64,000 bases of DNA from Candidatus Cloacimonas acidaminovorans str. Evry (GTDB taxonomy: Bacteria > Cloacimonadota > Cloacimonadia > Cloacimonadales > Cloacimonadaceae), in contig NC_020449.1 of NCBI RefSeq assembly GCF_000146065.2, forward strand, positions 682,001 through 746,000, in the 5' to 3' direction. The notes beneath the pieces are model-generated. The model had not been told where the DNA came from. It searched no databases and saw nothing but the letters and a program-made list of their open reading frames with translations. Every line of letters begins with the position of its first letter. Within the stretch, counting starts at the first letter, position 1. The translations under genes were made by a program, and so were the position numbers. Below, piece by piece: positions 51,183 through 59,697 of the stretch.

Positions 51183-54100
51183 ATGAAGAGAAGTATTGCC
51201 TTAATACTCATATTATTAGCGGGTTGCATCGTTTTTGCTAATATTAATGATAATCTGCCGGCTAATCTAAATTCAGCTTTCACCTTGGGAGCTAAAAATA
51301 GCTCCTCTCTGCAAGTAAATTTTACTCTGCCGGAATATTCTGTGCAGGAAGAAACTTACGGAGGAGCAGTTTATCATAAAATAATGCTACCTCTTTCCGG
51401 AACTCTTATGGAAACAGGTATGCCTGAATTACCTGTGGTTTGCACATCTATAGCCATTCCTCATACCGGAGGCGTAAATATTGAAGTGCTTTCTACCCAA
51501 CAAACAGTTATTCCCAATTTTCTGCCCTATCCTGTGCAACAGGGTAATAGTTCGGAAAGTCCCAAGGGATTTATTATTAACAATGAATATTATAATAGCG
51601 GTAATAACTATCCGGAAATGCTGATTGAATATAGTGAACCAAGTATTTTAAGGGACTTTCGGATTATTACTATCCAGATAAATCCCTTTTTTTACAATCC
51701 ACAAACGGGTGAACTGACTGTTAAGCATAATATTGATTTCTGCTTAAATTTTACTCAGGAACAGGGTATAAATGAATTACCAAATGAACCTGCTAATATT
51801 TCTGCCAGCTTTGATAAAATATATGATTCAATGATCTTGAATTATGGTGATTATCGTGATGCCGTAGTAACCAATACCCCTCCCAGTTATTTAATAATTT
51901 ATGGCAACAACAGTGATATTAATTTTACCAGTGCCTTGAATGAATATGTACTATGGAAAAAACAGAAAGGTGCAGATGTAATGGTTGCCAGCACGGCTGC
52001 TAATGAAGCGGGAAATACAACTACCTCTATTAAAAATTACATTCAAACTAAATATAATAATCCCGAAACTCGTCCCGATTTTGTTGTTTTAATTGGTGAT
52101 ACATCAGGAAGTTATACTATCCCTGCAAACTCTGCTGCTAACAGCGGAGTAACTGATTATAATTATACTTTTTTGGCGGGAAACGATCAATTAGGCGATT
52201 GTTTTATCGGGCGTATTTCAGTTGAGAACTTATCGCAGTTTCTGGTAGTTCTGAACAAAATTTATCTTTATGAACGCGATATTAATTTAGCTACTGCAAA
52301 CTGGTTAAATAGAATGATGCTTTCGGGAGATAATGCTCCTTCCGGAATTTCTACAATGTATATTCATAAATATATCAAAGAAATGAGCCTACTAACTAAT
52401 CCCGATTATACTTTTACGGAGGACTATGGTGCTTCTCCCAACTACACAATTATTAATCAAGCACTTAATCAAGGAGTTGGTTTTTACAGTTTCAGGGGTT
52501 ATATTGACTGGGTGCCTCCTTCCGAATCAGAATTATTCAATGCATATAAACTATTTCATACCGTAAATATAACCTGTGGAACTAATAACTACAATGGTGC
52601 AGGAGAAGTTGAAACTTTTGTAAGATACGGCACAACAGCAGCTCCTAAAGGTGCCGTAACCGGAATCGGGATGTGTACTTCCAGCACACATACTACTTTT
52701 AATAACGCTATTCATGGAGGAATTTTTGCTGGAATTTTTGCTTCTGATATGCGAACTATGGGTGAAGCATTATTAAATGGACGCCTCTATCTACGTCAGC
52801 TATTTGGGGTTTCTTCTCCGACGAATGCAACTAATTTTGCTGCTTGGTGTAATTTGATGGGCGATCCCACGATGGAGGTCTTTACAGGTATCCCCAATCA
52901 CTTTGATGTTACTTCTGATGTTTCAATTCCCTTGGGATTGAGATTATACGATGTTATAGTTAAGGATAATATGGGAAATCCTGTAGAAGGTGCTGCTGTA
53001 GTTTTAAATATGGGAGGGCTTATTTTAGCTCGTAATTACACGGGAGCCGATGGAACAGCTATTTTAGTGCTTCCTTCCAATATGCTTGCCGGAAACGCAA
53101 CTTTAACAGTCAGCAAACATAATTTTAAACCCTATCAGACAACAATATCTGTTTTCAATATGGCTACTTTGGTTCCTGGAACTATGGTTATTGATGATGA
53201 TAATATTGCACCTTCGCAAGGCAATGGAAATGCAATTGCCGGTAGCGGAGAAACAATTGAACTTTTTTTGGGCTTAACCAATACGGGAACAGATATTATT
53301 ACAGGAATTAGCGGTAGCGTGAGTTCAAACAGCCCTTATATTACAATCACGAATTCTTCAGTTATTTATCCCGACATTTTAGGTGGAGAAACAGGAATTA
53401 ATTCAGTTCCCATCATAATTCAAATTGCTCCAGATACTCCTCACCAAACAATGTTAAGGTTATATCTGAATCTTACGGATTCTAATTCCGTTTCCTACCA
53501 TATTTCAGAATTTATTCCTGTGGAAGCACCTAATATTGACTTTGTTTCCTATTTGGTAATAGATAGTAATAATCAGCATCTTGACCCTGGAGAAGTAGCA
53601 GAATTCATTATTACGGTTAAAAATACAGGAACTGTTGAAGCAGATGATGTTTTGGGCATTTTATATACTCAGAATGACTTAGTTGGCGTAAGTGATCCAA
53701 ATGCTGAATTCGGCTCTTTGCCAACAGGAATTCTTGTAACCTGTGGAACTAATCGTTTTACCCTTTCTGCTCGACCTGAAGTTTTGCCCGGAATGCTAAT
53801 TCCTATGCGATTAAAGCTTTATAATAGTGATGGTTTTGAGCAATTTGTGGATTTTACTTTTACCGTGGGTGTAGTAACTCAACATGATCCTCTTGGTCCT
53901 GATACTTACGGTTATGTAATTTATGATTGGACTGATACCAATTATGCCGAAGTCGCAGTTTATGACTGGATTGAGATATCGCCTTTGGAAGGTGGTTTGG
54001 GAACTGCCTTAGCTATTTCAGACGGTTATGCAAGTGGCAATGAAGGAGACCAAGTTGGTTCGGATGCTTTGGAAGTTGTGTCCTTACCTTTTCCTTTTCA

Positions 54101-56636
54101 GTTTTACGGCATCCTCTACAATCAAATAACCGTTTGTTCCAATGGCTTTATTGCTATGGGTGTTACTGCCAATGCGGAATTTAGAAATTACCGTCTTCCC
54201 GGACCTATGGGTCCCAATCCTATGATTGCACCTTTTTGGGATGATTTGGCAACCGGGGCAGGAAGTGGAATTTATACTTGGTTTGACCGAAATCATCATT
54301 CCTTTATAATAGAATGGTATAAACTGAAAAATGGCAATGGGGGAACCGCTTTAGAAACTTTCCAGTGTATTTTATATGACCAGGCAGCTTATCCTACAAG
54401 TTTTGGTGACGGACCTATTAAATTCCAGTATCAGACATTTAACAATATTGATTCTCAATCAGGAAACAAACACGGTAACTATTGCACTATTGGTATTGAA
54501 GATCATACAGGAAAAGTGGGCTTGGAATATACTTTCAATAATATCTATCCTACAGCCGCAGCCCCCTTAAGTAACGGTAAGGCATTATTTATTACCAATG
54601 TTCCCATCTATCATTCTATGGCTCATCTGCTTCTGGAAGCAACTTATGTAACTGATACAAATATGAATGGAATATGCGAGCCAGGTGAAATAGTGGAATT
54701 AGGAGCTAAAATTCAAAATACAGGGAATCTTACAGCAGAAAATGTTATCGGACAGATTAGTACTACAAGTGAGTATGTAACAATCAATAATGCCACTGCT
54801 GAATATTATCCTATTGAACCTGGAATGAACGGTGTAAATAAAGAACCCTTTACTTTTACGATTGCTAATAACTGTCCTGATGAGGAAGTGCTGTATTTTG
54901 ATCTGTTGATTACTTCCGGGGAATTGCAGTGGACAAGAAATTTCAGTTTGCAGGTATCTGCATCTTGTTTGCTCTATCATTCATTTTTTGTAGATGATCA
55001 TCTAAATGATTTTGACGGTATGGTTGGCAGTGGTGAATTCTTTAATCTGATTGTTAATTTGGAAAATTTCTCCGCTGTTGACGCGACCGGTATTCAAGCA
55101 ACTTTAAGCAGTTCATTGCAACAGCTGATTATTGAAGAACCGCTTCTCTATTTTGATAAAATTGGTCCAAACGATATTTATCAAATTAAATTCCCGATCA
55201 ATACCTCTATGCTTGATGTTTCTGTTACTCAAATTCCCTTATTGTTTACTGCTACTGCTTCCAATGGTAGTTCAACAAATGCATCATTTAGTATACCTTA
55301 CAATAATCCTGTTGTCTTTCAGGATTTTGAATTAAATAATGGTTATTTCGTTTCCGAAACCGGTTGGGTTTGGGGAAATCCTTCTCAGGTAACACCTTTC
55401 TCCGGAGCCAAGGTTTGGGCAACTAACTTAAGTGGAAACTATCCTTCTTATGTAAATTATAATCTCTATACTCCCAAGTATTTATTGGAAGCAAGCAGTC
55501 AGCTTCAATTTAGGCATTATTATAGCTGTGAATATGGATATGATGGCGGCAATGTTTCTATTTCTACTAATAATGGAGTTGTTTGGAATTTAATTTATCC
55601 TGTTAGCGGTTACAATGGATATTCCTTAAACGGTTTGAATGGAGATCCGGGCTGGACAGGAAATTCAGATGGCTGGCAATTAGCCATTTTTGATCTATCG
55701 CAATATGCAGGACAGTCGGTTATGTTTCGTTTCCGTTTTGGCTCGGATGGAGAAATATCCGGTCCGGGATGGTTTATTGATGATTTTACCGTTAGTGGGG
55801 TAAATTTAAAAACCGGATATTTGTATGGAGTTGTTTATCCCAGTTCGGGTCTTGATCCTTCAATGGCAACTCTCAGGTCTAATCAGCGTTTTACCAGTCA
55901 TCCTGATTCCGAGGGTAATTTTATTATTTTCTTGCCTAACGGGATTCATACTGTAACCGCTACTATGCCATATCATCAGTCATCAACCTTATCTTCCATT
56001 ATTATCAATCCGAGTAATCCTGTTCATTATACTGAATTTACCTTAATTGATTTGCCTCAACCACAAAGTATTAGTTATATTGGTGATAATGATACCGGGG
56101 ATTTGTATGTCTTTTGGCAGCCACCGGAAGATACTGTTTTGCCTATTGTGGGTTTTAAGGTATATCGGAAATTCAATACAGACCAGTTTTATTTGGTTCA
56201 GGATTCTCCAGAGATATCCTATCACGAAGTGCTCACTCTACCAGGACATTATAAATATTATATTGTAGTTAAATATTTAAACACTGATGGAACTCCAAGC
56301 CAGATACTTAATATTCCCTTTCCTTTTGTGCCGAACTCTGATTACGAAATTCCTGCTTTGGTAACTAAATTGAATAATAATTACCCCAATCCTTTTAATC
56401 CTACTACAACAATATCTTTTACTTTGGCTAAACCGGGAAAAACAACTTTAACAATTTATAACCTTAAAGGACAGCAGATAAAACGCTTAGTGAATGAAGA
56501 ACTGCCTTCAGGAATGCATAATGTTGTCTGGAATGGAAAAGATGAAAAGGGACGCAATGTTGCCTCCGGAGTATATTTCTACCGTCTGCAAAGTGGAAAC
56601 TATCAAGCAACCCAAAAAATGCTGCTGATGAAATAA
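51183..56636 (+). CDS. Giant secreted gingipain-like (peptidase C25) protein with Ig-like repeats and sorting tail
   Basis: A 1817-residue exported protein. A signal peptide (IALILILLAGCIVFA) and an N-terminal propeptide-like region are followed by a C25 domain (about 225-580) with SYLIIYGNNSDINFTSALNEY, RPDFVVLIGDT and FGVSSPTNATNFAAWCNLMGDPTMEV. The cysteine of the active site is conserved in NITCGTNNY (Cys465), but where gingipains have GHG, this has FRGYIDW (Tyr440), so the catalytic His appears absent. Then come several Ig-like/CARDB-type repeats with GxGE(T/V)-type starts (from about 680), a MAM/cleaved-adhesin-like domain near 1395-1540, and carboxypeptidase-like and FN3 segments. The end, NNNYPNPFNPTTTISFTLA to QKMLLMK, is a type IX/FlgD-like sorting tail. 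It could be an adhesin or maturation protease. Confidence 0.85.
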   Translation: MKRSIALILILLAGCIVFANINDNLPANLNSAFTLGAKNSSSLQVNFTLPEYSVQEETYGGAVYHKIMLPLSGTLMETGMPELPVVCTSIAIPHTGGVNIEVLSTQQTVIPNFLPYPVQQGNSSESPKGFIINNEYYNSGNNYPEMLIEYSEPSILRDFRIITIQINPFFYNPQTGELTVKHNIDFCLNFTQEQGINELPNEPANISASFDKIYDSMILNYGDYRDAVVTNTPPSYLIIYGNNSDINFTSALNEYVLWKKQKGADVMVASTAANEAGNTTTSIKNYIQTKYNNPETRPDFVVLIGDTSGSYTIPANSAANSGVTDYNYTFLAGNDQLGDCFIGRISVENLSQFLVVLNKIYLYERDINLATANWLNRMMLSGDNAPSGISTMYIHKYIKEMSLLTNPDYTFTEDYGASPNYTIINQALNQGVGFYSFRGYIDWVPPSESELFNAYKLFHTVNITCGTNNYNGAGEVETFVRYGTTAAPKGAVTGIGMCTSSTHTTFNNAIHGGIFAGIFASDMRTMGEALLNGRLYLRQLFGVSSPTNATNFAAWCNLMGDPTMEVFTGIPNHFDVTSDVSIPLGLRLYDVIVKDNMGNPVEGAAVVLNMGGLILARNYTGADGTAILVLPSNMLAGNATLTVSKHNFKPYQTTISVFNMATLVPGTMVIDDDNIAPSQGNGNAIAGSGETIELFLGLTNTGTDIITGISGSVSSNSPYITITNSSVIYPDILGGETGINSVPIIIQIAPDTPHQTMLRLYLNLTDSNSVSYHISEFIPVEAPNIDFVSYLVIDSNNQHLDPGEVAEFIITVKNTGTVEADDVLGILYTQNDLVGVSDPNAEFGSLPTGILVTCGTNRFTLSARPEVLPGMLIPMRLKLYNSDGFEQFVDFTFTVGVVTQHDPLGPDTYGYVIYDWTDTNYAEVAVYDWIEISPLEGGLGTALAISDGYASGNEGDQVGSDALEVVSLPFPFQFYGILYNQITVCSNGFIAMGVTANAEFRNYRLPGPMGPNPMIAPFWDDLATGAGSGIYTWFDRNHHSFIIEWYKLKNGNGGTALETFQCILYDQAAYPTSFGDGPIKFQYQTFNNIDSQSGNKHGNYCTIGIEDHTGKVGLEYTFNNIYPTAAAPLSNGKALFITNVPIYHSMAHLLLEATYVTDTNMNGICEPGEIVELGAKIQNTGNLTAENVIGQISTTSEYVTINNATAEYYPIEPGMNGVNKEPFTFTIANNCPDEEVLYFDLLITSGELQWTRNFSLQVSASCLLYHSFFVDDHLNDFDGMVGSGEFFNLIVNLENFSAVDATGIQATLSSSLQQLIIEEPLLYFDKIGPNDIYQIKFPINTSMLDVSVTQIPLLFTATASNGSSTNASFSIPYNNPVVFQDFELNNGYFVSETGWVWGNPSQVTPFSGAKVWATNLSGNYPSYVNYNLYTPKYLLEASSQLQFRHYYSCEYGYDGGNVSISTNNGVVWNLIYPVSGYNGYSLNGLNGDPGWTGNSDGWQLAIFDLSQYAGQSVMFRFRFGSDGEISGPGWFIDDFTVSGVNLKTGYLYGVVYPSSGLDPSMATLRSNQRFTSHPDSEGNFIIFLPNGIHTVTATMPYHQSSTLSSIIINPSNPVHYTEFTLIDLPQPQSISYIGDNDTGDLYVFWQPPEDTVLPIVGFKVYRKFNTDQFYLVQDSPEISYHEVLTLPGHYKYYIVVKYLNTDGTPSQILNIPFPFVPNSDYEIPALVTKLNNNYPNPFNPTTTISFTLAKPGKTTLTIYNLKGQQIKRLVNEELPSGMHNVVWNGKDEKGRNVASGVYFYRLQSGNYQATQKMLLMK

Positions 56637-56672
56637 AGTTGAGAAGGTTGAGAGGGTTGAGATTTTATAAAA

Positions 56673-56713
56673 GGGGCTTTCCCGAAACTAAAAGTTAGTT
56701 TTGAGACAGCCCC
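56673..56713 (+). other. Two-part hairpin downstream of the C25-type gene
   Basis: Outer stem GGGGCT/AGCCCC and inner stem AAACTAA/TTAGTTT with loop AAG. It lies 37 bp after the stop codon. The lack of a following T-run argues against an intrinsic terminator, although it could protect the 3' end of the transcript. Confidence 0.5.
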
Positions 56714-56744
56714 GGCGAGTAAGAGGAGAATGAAAAAAAGGGCT

Positions 56745-56812
56745 CACGCAGATTTCGCAGATGACGCAGATTAAAAATGAGAATAGGTATAGGATGAACA
56801 GGAAAAAAGGGA
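56745..56812 (-). repeat. CGCAGAT-type intergenic repeat (inverted copy)
   Basis: Contains CACGCAGATTTCGCAGAT followed by GACGCAGATTAAAAATGAGA, then AGGATGAACAGGA. On the opposite strand the same order appears twice at 61902-62051. Confidence 0.75.
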
Positions 56813-56833
56813 TATACAAGATTCCGAATTTTA

Positions 56834-57138
56834 GTTCCGTAGGAATGATAGTTAGATAAGGACGGGTTTTAACCCGGTGATAAGAACTCAGAAGAGTCAT
56901 TATCTCTTTTTCCGAGAAAAAGTTCCGCAGGAACGACAGATATTAACAACGGGTTTTAACCCGGTGAAAAGAACTCTAAAGAGTCATTATCTCTTTTTCC
57001 GAGAAGAAGTTCCGTAGGAACGACAGATATTAACAACGGGTTTTAACCCGGTGAAAAGAACTCAGAAGAGTCATTATCTCTTTTTCCGAGAAGAAGTTCC
57101 GCAGGAACGACAGATATTAACAACGGGTTTTAACCCTG
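56834..57138 (+). repeat. 87-bp tandem repeat, three full units plus partial ends
   Basis: The landmark ACGGGTTTTAACCC begins at 56862, 56949, 57036 and 57123, exactly 87 bp apart. Each unit holds three parts: the hairpin CGGGTT-TT-AACCCG; GAACTC(A/T)(G/A)AAGAGTC; and TTCCG(C/T)AGGAA, a short palindrome. Adjacent units differ at few positions (Tagged by C or T in TTCCG(C/T)AGGAA). A diverged single relative is at 15521-15565. Confidence 0.88.
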
Positions 57139-57359
57139 GGAAGAAAAGATAAATTTAGCATTTGGTTTGTTGAATTCAGATTAGCTATAAATTGAGGACA
57201 GTTATTTTTCATAGTTCTACGAATTCTTTGGCAAAGAAAGAATTTGACAACCCATTTTCCTGCAGCTGCATTTTTTAGGTTAAATTCAATTTTTCATTCT
57301 ACATTTTGCATTCACAATTATCTATTTATCCTCTTTTTCTCTTTAAAAAAAATCCGGGA

Positions 57360-58481
57360 TCATTCTGTTGTCAGGAAAGCGGACATTATTTTTACACCGA
57401 TTTCCAGGCATTCATCCCGGGGTAAAAATTTATCCGAATGCAAAGGATAGGAACATCCGCTACCCAACCAAAAAAGCAATCCTGGATATAAAGTAGTGAA
57501 AAAACCAAAGTCCTCACCTGTCATAGAGGTCTGAGCAGGTATGTATTCAATATTTTTTTGACGGCAGATTTCCTGCAAGCGTTTAACTAATTCAGGATTA
57601 TTGATTACGGGATCGTAAGAAGCAAGAAATTTAACTTCACTTCGGGTATTGGTATCCCTGGCAATTAGTTCAGCTGTATCTTTAAGAAGGATATTTATTT
57701 TTTGGCTGATTTTTGGGGAGAGAGAACGGTGAGTTCCTTCCAAAGCACATTTATCAGCAATAACATTACGAATAGTTCCGGCACTCATTTTTCCGATGTG
57801 GAAGATGATTTTTTCCGTTTTTTTCAGTTCTGCCAATTTATCCTCAATAGTATTCATAAACTTAATTCCTGCAGAAAGAGCGTCAATTCCTTTTTCCGGA
57901 AAGGCAATATGGCTGGTTTTGCCATAAAAAAGAACATCAAATTCCTGGGAAATAGAAAAAAATATTCCTTCTTTAGCAGAAACAGAACCTACAGGAAGTT
58001 CACTGGCAATATGCAGAGCAAAAACAGAAGCAATTTCAAACTTTTGAATAATGCCTTCAGCAAGAATACTTTTTGCTCCTCCTTCACCTTCTTCGGCTGG
58101 CTGAAAAAGAAACAAAAGGTTTCGTTGGGGTAAGGTATTTGTTACATATTGAATCAACCCCATTAAAATACTTAGATGTACATCATGTCCACAACTATGC
58201 ATCAAATTAGGATGTTCCGAAGCAAAAGGAACTCCTGTTTTTTCTGTTATAGGTAAGCCATCCATATCTGCTCTAAATAACAGATAATTTCCCTTTGCAG
58301 GAGAATATTCCAATAGCAAACCGGGACTGTTTTGAAAATAGTGAAGATGCCACAAATTTTCCGGCTGGTTTTGTAAAAGACGCAAAATGTTTTCTTCCAG
58401 CATAGCTTTGGTCTTAAATTCCTGAAAAGCAAGTTCCGGAATACGATGTAAACTATGACGCAGTTCAATAATATCAATCAT
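57360..58481 (-). CDS. M20 family amidohydrolase/deacylase
   Basis: A 373-residue zinc-dependent deacylase of the M20D group (N-acetyl-diaminopimelate deacetylase / hippurate hydrolase / IAA-amino-acid hydrolase). The start has RHSLHRIPELAFQE, the metal site includes HSCGHDVHLS near 95-104, the general base is in QPAEEGEGGAKS, and near the end TGEDFGFFT and YPLHSDKF. Its ATG (58481) overlaps the asd stop by one base (TAATG), suggesting translational coupling. With asd, a role in diaminopimelate/lysine synthesis is the favoured inference, though a general peptide or amino-acid deacylase is possible. Confidence 0.85.
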   Translation of the reverse strand: MIDIIELRHSLHRIPELAFQEFKTKAMLEENILRLLQNQPENLWHLHYFQNSPGLLLEYSPAKGNYLLFRADMDGLPITEKTGVPFASEHPNLMHSCGHDVHLSILMGLIQYVTNTLPQRNLLFLFQPAEEGEGGAKSILAEGIIQKFEIASVFALHIASELPVGSVSAKEGIFFSISQEFDVLFYGKTSHIAFPEKGIDALSAGIKFMNTIEDKLAELKKTEKIIFHIGKMSAGTIRNVIADKCALEGTHRSLSPKISQKINILLKDTAELIARDTNTRSEVKFLASYDPVINNPELVKRLQEICRQKNIEYIPAQTSMTGEDFGFFTTLYPGLLFWLGSGCSYPLHSDKFLPRDECLEIGVKIMSAFLTTE

Positions 58482-59461
58482 TAGAGCCGACCTGAATATT
58501 TGGAATGGGTAATTAAAATATTAACTGCATTAGCTGCAGCTCCTAAACGCACATTATGTCCTACATTCCAAAAGGTTAGGGACTTTTCATCAGTTCCCAA
58601 ACGCAATCTGCAGATATGGGTCTCATTGGAAGAACCTAAATCCAGCGGAGTTATATAAGTATTGGGATAGTAGACAATACGAGGTGAATTTTGTAATGTT
58701 TTTTCCGACTTGGGGATATCTACCTCATTTTCAAATTCTGCATAAACAGAAACGCTGTGACCATAAATAACAGGAACGCGAACAGTTGTAGCACTAACAA
58801 GTAAATCCCACTTATTAAGTATCTTACGACATTCAAAGTGCATTTTTTCTTCTTCCTGACAATATCCGCTATCCAAAAAACCTCCAATCTGAGGAATAAC
58901 ATTCAAATCAATTATATGCGGATAAACACCTTTATCATTTTTACCCTGGCGTTGATTTAATAAAGTTACAATTCCCTGATGACCGCTTCCGGAAACGGAT
59001 TGATAGGTGGAAACAATCAGTTTTTTGAGGTTGAAAAGTTTATCCAAAACTGCTAAAGGCAAAATAATCTGAATGGTAGAACAATTAGGGTTGGCAACTA
59101 TGCCACTGTAACCCGTTAACAAGTCACCATTCACTTCCGGAACTACAAGTGGAATATTGGGTTCTTTTCTAAATCCGGAAGAGTTATCAATTACTACTTC
59201 AGATGTTTGAATAGCAATTGGAGCGAAAGTTTTGGCTACTCCGGCTCCGGCAGAAAACAAAACATAATCGTAATGTTTTAAAAGAGAATCCTGTTTCAAT
59301 TCCTGAACTTTAATTGGTTGATCTGTATAATAGAGAACTGTGCCTGCAGACCTTGAGGAAGCAAACAAATCCAATTCGGAAATTTCCAAATTACTTTCTT
59401 CCAGGCAGGTGATCATCATCCTGCCAACTTCACCCGTGGCACCAACAATAGCTACTTTCAT
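58481..59461 (-). CDS. asd: Aspartate-semialdehyde dehydrogenase
   Basis: A 326-residue NADP-dependent enzyme reducing aspartyl phosphate to the semialdehyde, the branch point to lysine, threonine and methionine. The nucleotide loop is GATGEVGRMM at the N-terminus, the catalytic cysteine is in VANPNCSTIQI, the following loop is TYQSVSGSGHQG, and the base histidine is in VPVIYGHSVSVYAEF. ATG 59461 gives the normal N-terminus (KVAIVGATGEVG) with AAAGGA upstream; the open frame to 59509 is not needed. The aspartate kinase gene is not close. Confidence 0.95.
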   Translation of the reverse strand: MKVAIVGATGEVGRMMITCLEESNLEISELDLFASSRSAGTVLYYTDQPIKVQELKQDSLLKHYDYVLFSAGAGVAKTFAPIAIQTSEVVIDNSSGFRKEPNIPLVVPEVNGDLLTGYSGIVANPNCSTIQIILPLAVLDKLFNLKKLIVSTYQSVSGSGHQGIVTLLNQRQGKNDKGVYPHIIDLNVIPQIGGFLDSGYCQEEEKMHFECRKILNKWDLLVSATTVRVPVIYGHSVSVYAEFENEVDIPKSEKTLQNSPRIVYYPNTYITPLDLGSSNETHICRLRLGTDEKSLTFWNVGHNVRLGAAANAVNILITHSKYSGRL

Positions 59462-59596
59462 TTTTAACTGTTTTCCTTTATCAATTTGGCATAACATAAC
59501 AGCTGCCAATTATTTTTCACACTTTTCCGGCAAGCATAGCTTGTCAATGTAAACTTGACAAAAAAGCTCTCTTTTCAGATTGGTAAATAAAAATGC

Positions 59597-59672
59597 GCCC
59601 CAGTAGCTCAGTGGATAGAGCAGCGGTTTCCTAAACCGTTGGTCGGATGTTCAAGTCATCTCTGGGGCGCCA
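59597..59672 (+). tRNA. tRNA-Arg (anticodon CCU)
   Basis: Acceptor GCCCCAG (59597-59603) pairs with CTGGGGC (59662-59668), followed by G and an encoded CCA. D-arm GCTC/GAGC, anticodon stem GCGGT/ACCGT with loop TTCCTAA (anticodon CCT, reads AGG), T-arm GGATG/CATCT with loop TTCAAGT. A hairpin TTGTCAA/TTGACAA (59541-59561) lies upstream, between it and asd, on the opposite strand. The exonuclease gene starts 26 bp downstream, so the tRNA may be cut from a joint transcript. Confidence 0.93.
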
Positions 59673-59697
59673 AAAAATATGTAATTAAGAAGGATTG

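Larger units (their letters stand above)
56637..57359. other. Repeat-rich intergenic region after the C25-type gene
   Basis: No gene is supported in these 723 bp. It begins with 9-bp microsatellite units (56637-56662), then a hairpin (56673-56713), a copy of the CGCAGAT-type repeat (56745-56812), and the 87-bp tandem array (56834-57138). From 57140 to 57359 I see only AT-rich sequence, with CTTTTTCTCTTTAAAAAAAATCC near the end. Confidence 0.65.

Noticed and set aside
59541-59590. Promoter for tRNA-Arg using TTGACA at 59555
   Set aside because: No -10 box at normal spacing, and the TTGACA is part of a TTGTCAA/TTGACAA hairpin.
59595-59671. tRNA with acceptor GCGCCCC/GGGGCGC
   Set aside because: This pairing leaves two extra bases on each side; shifting the acceptor to GCCCCAG/CTGGGGC gives a regular cloverleaf with encoded CCA.
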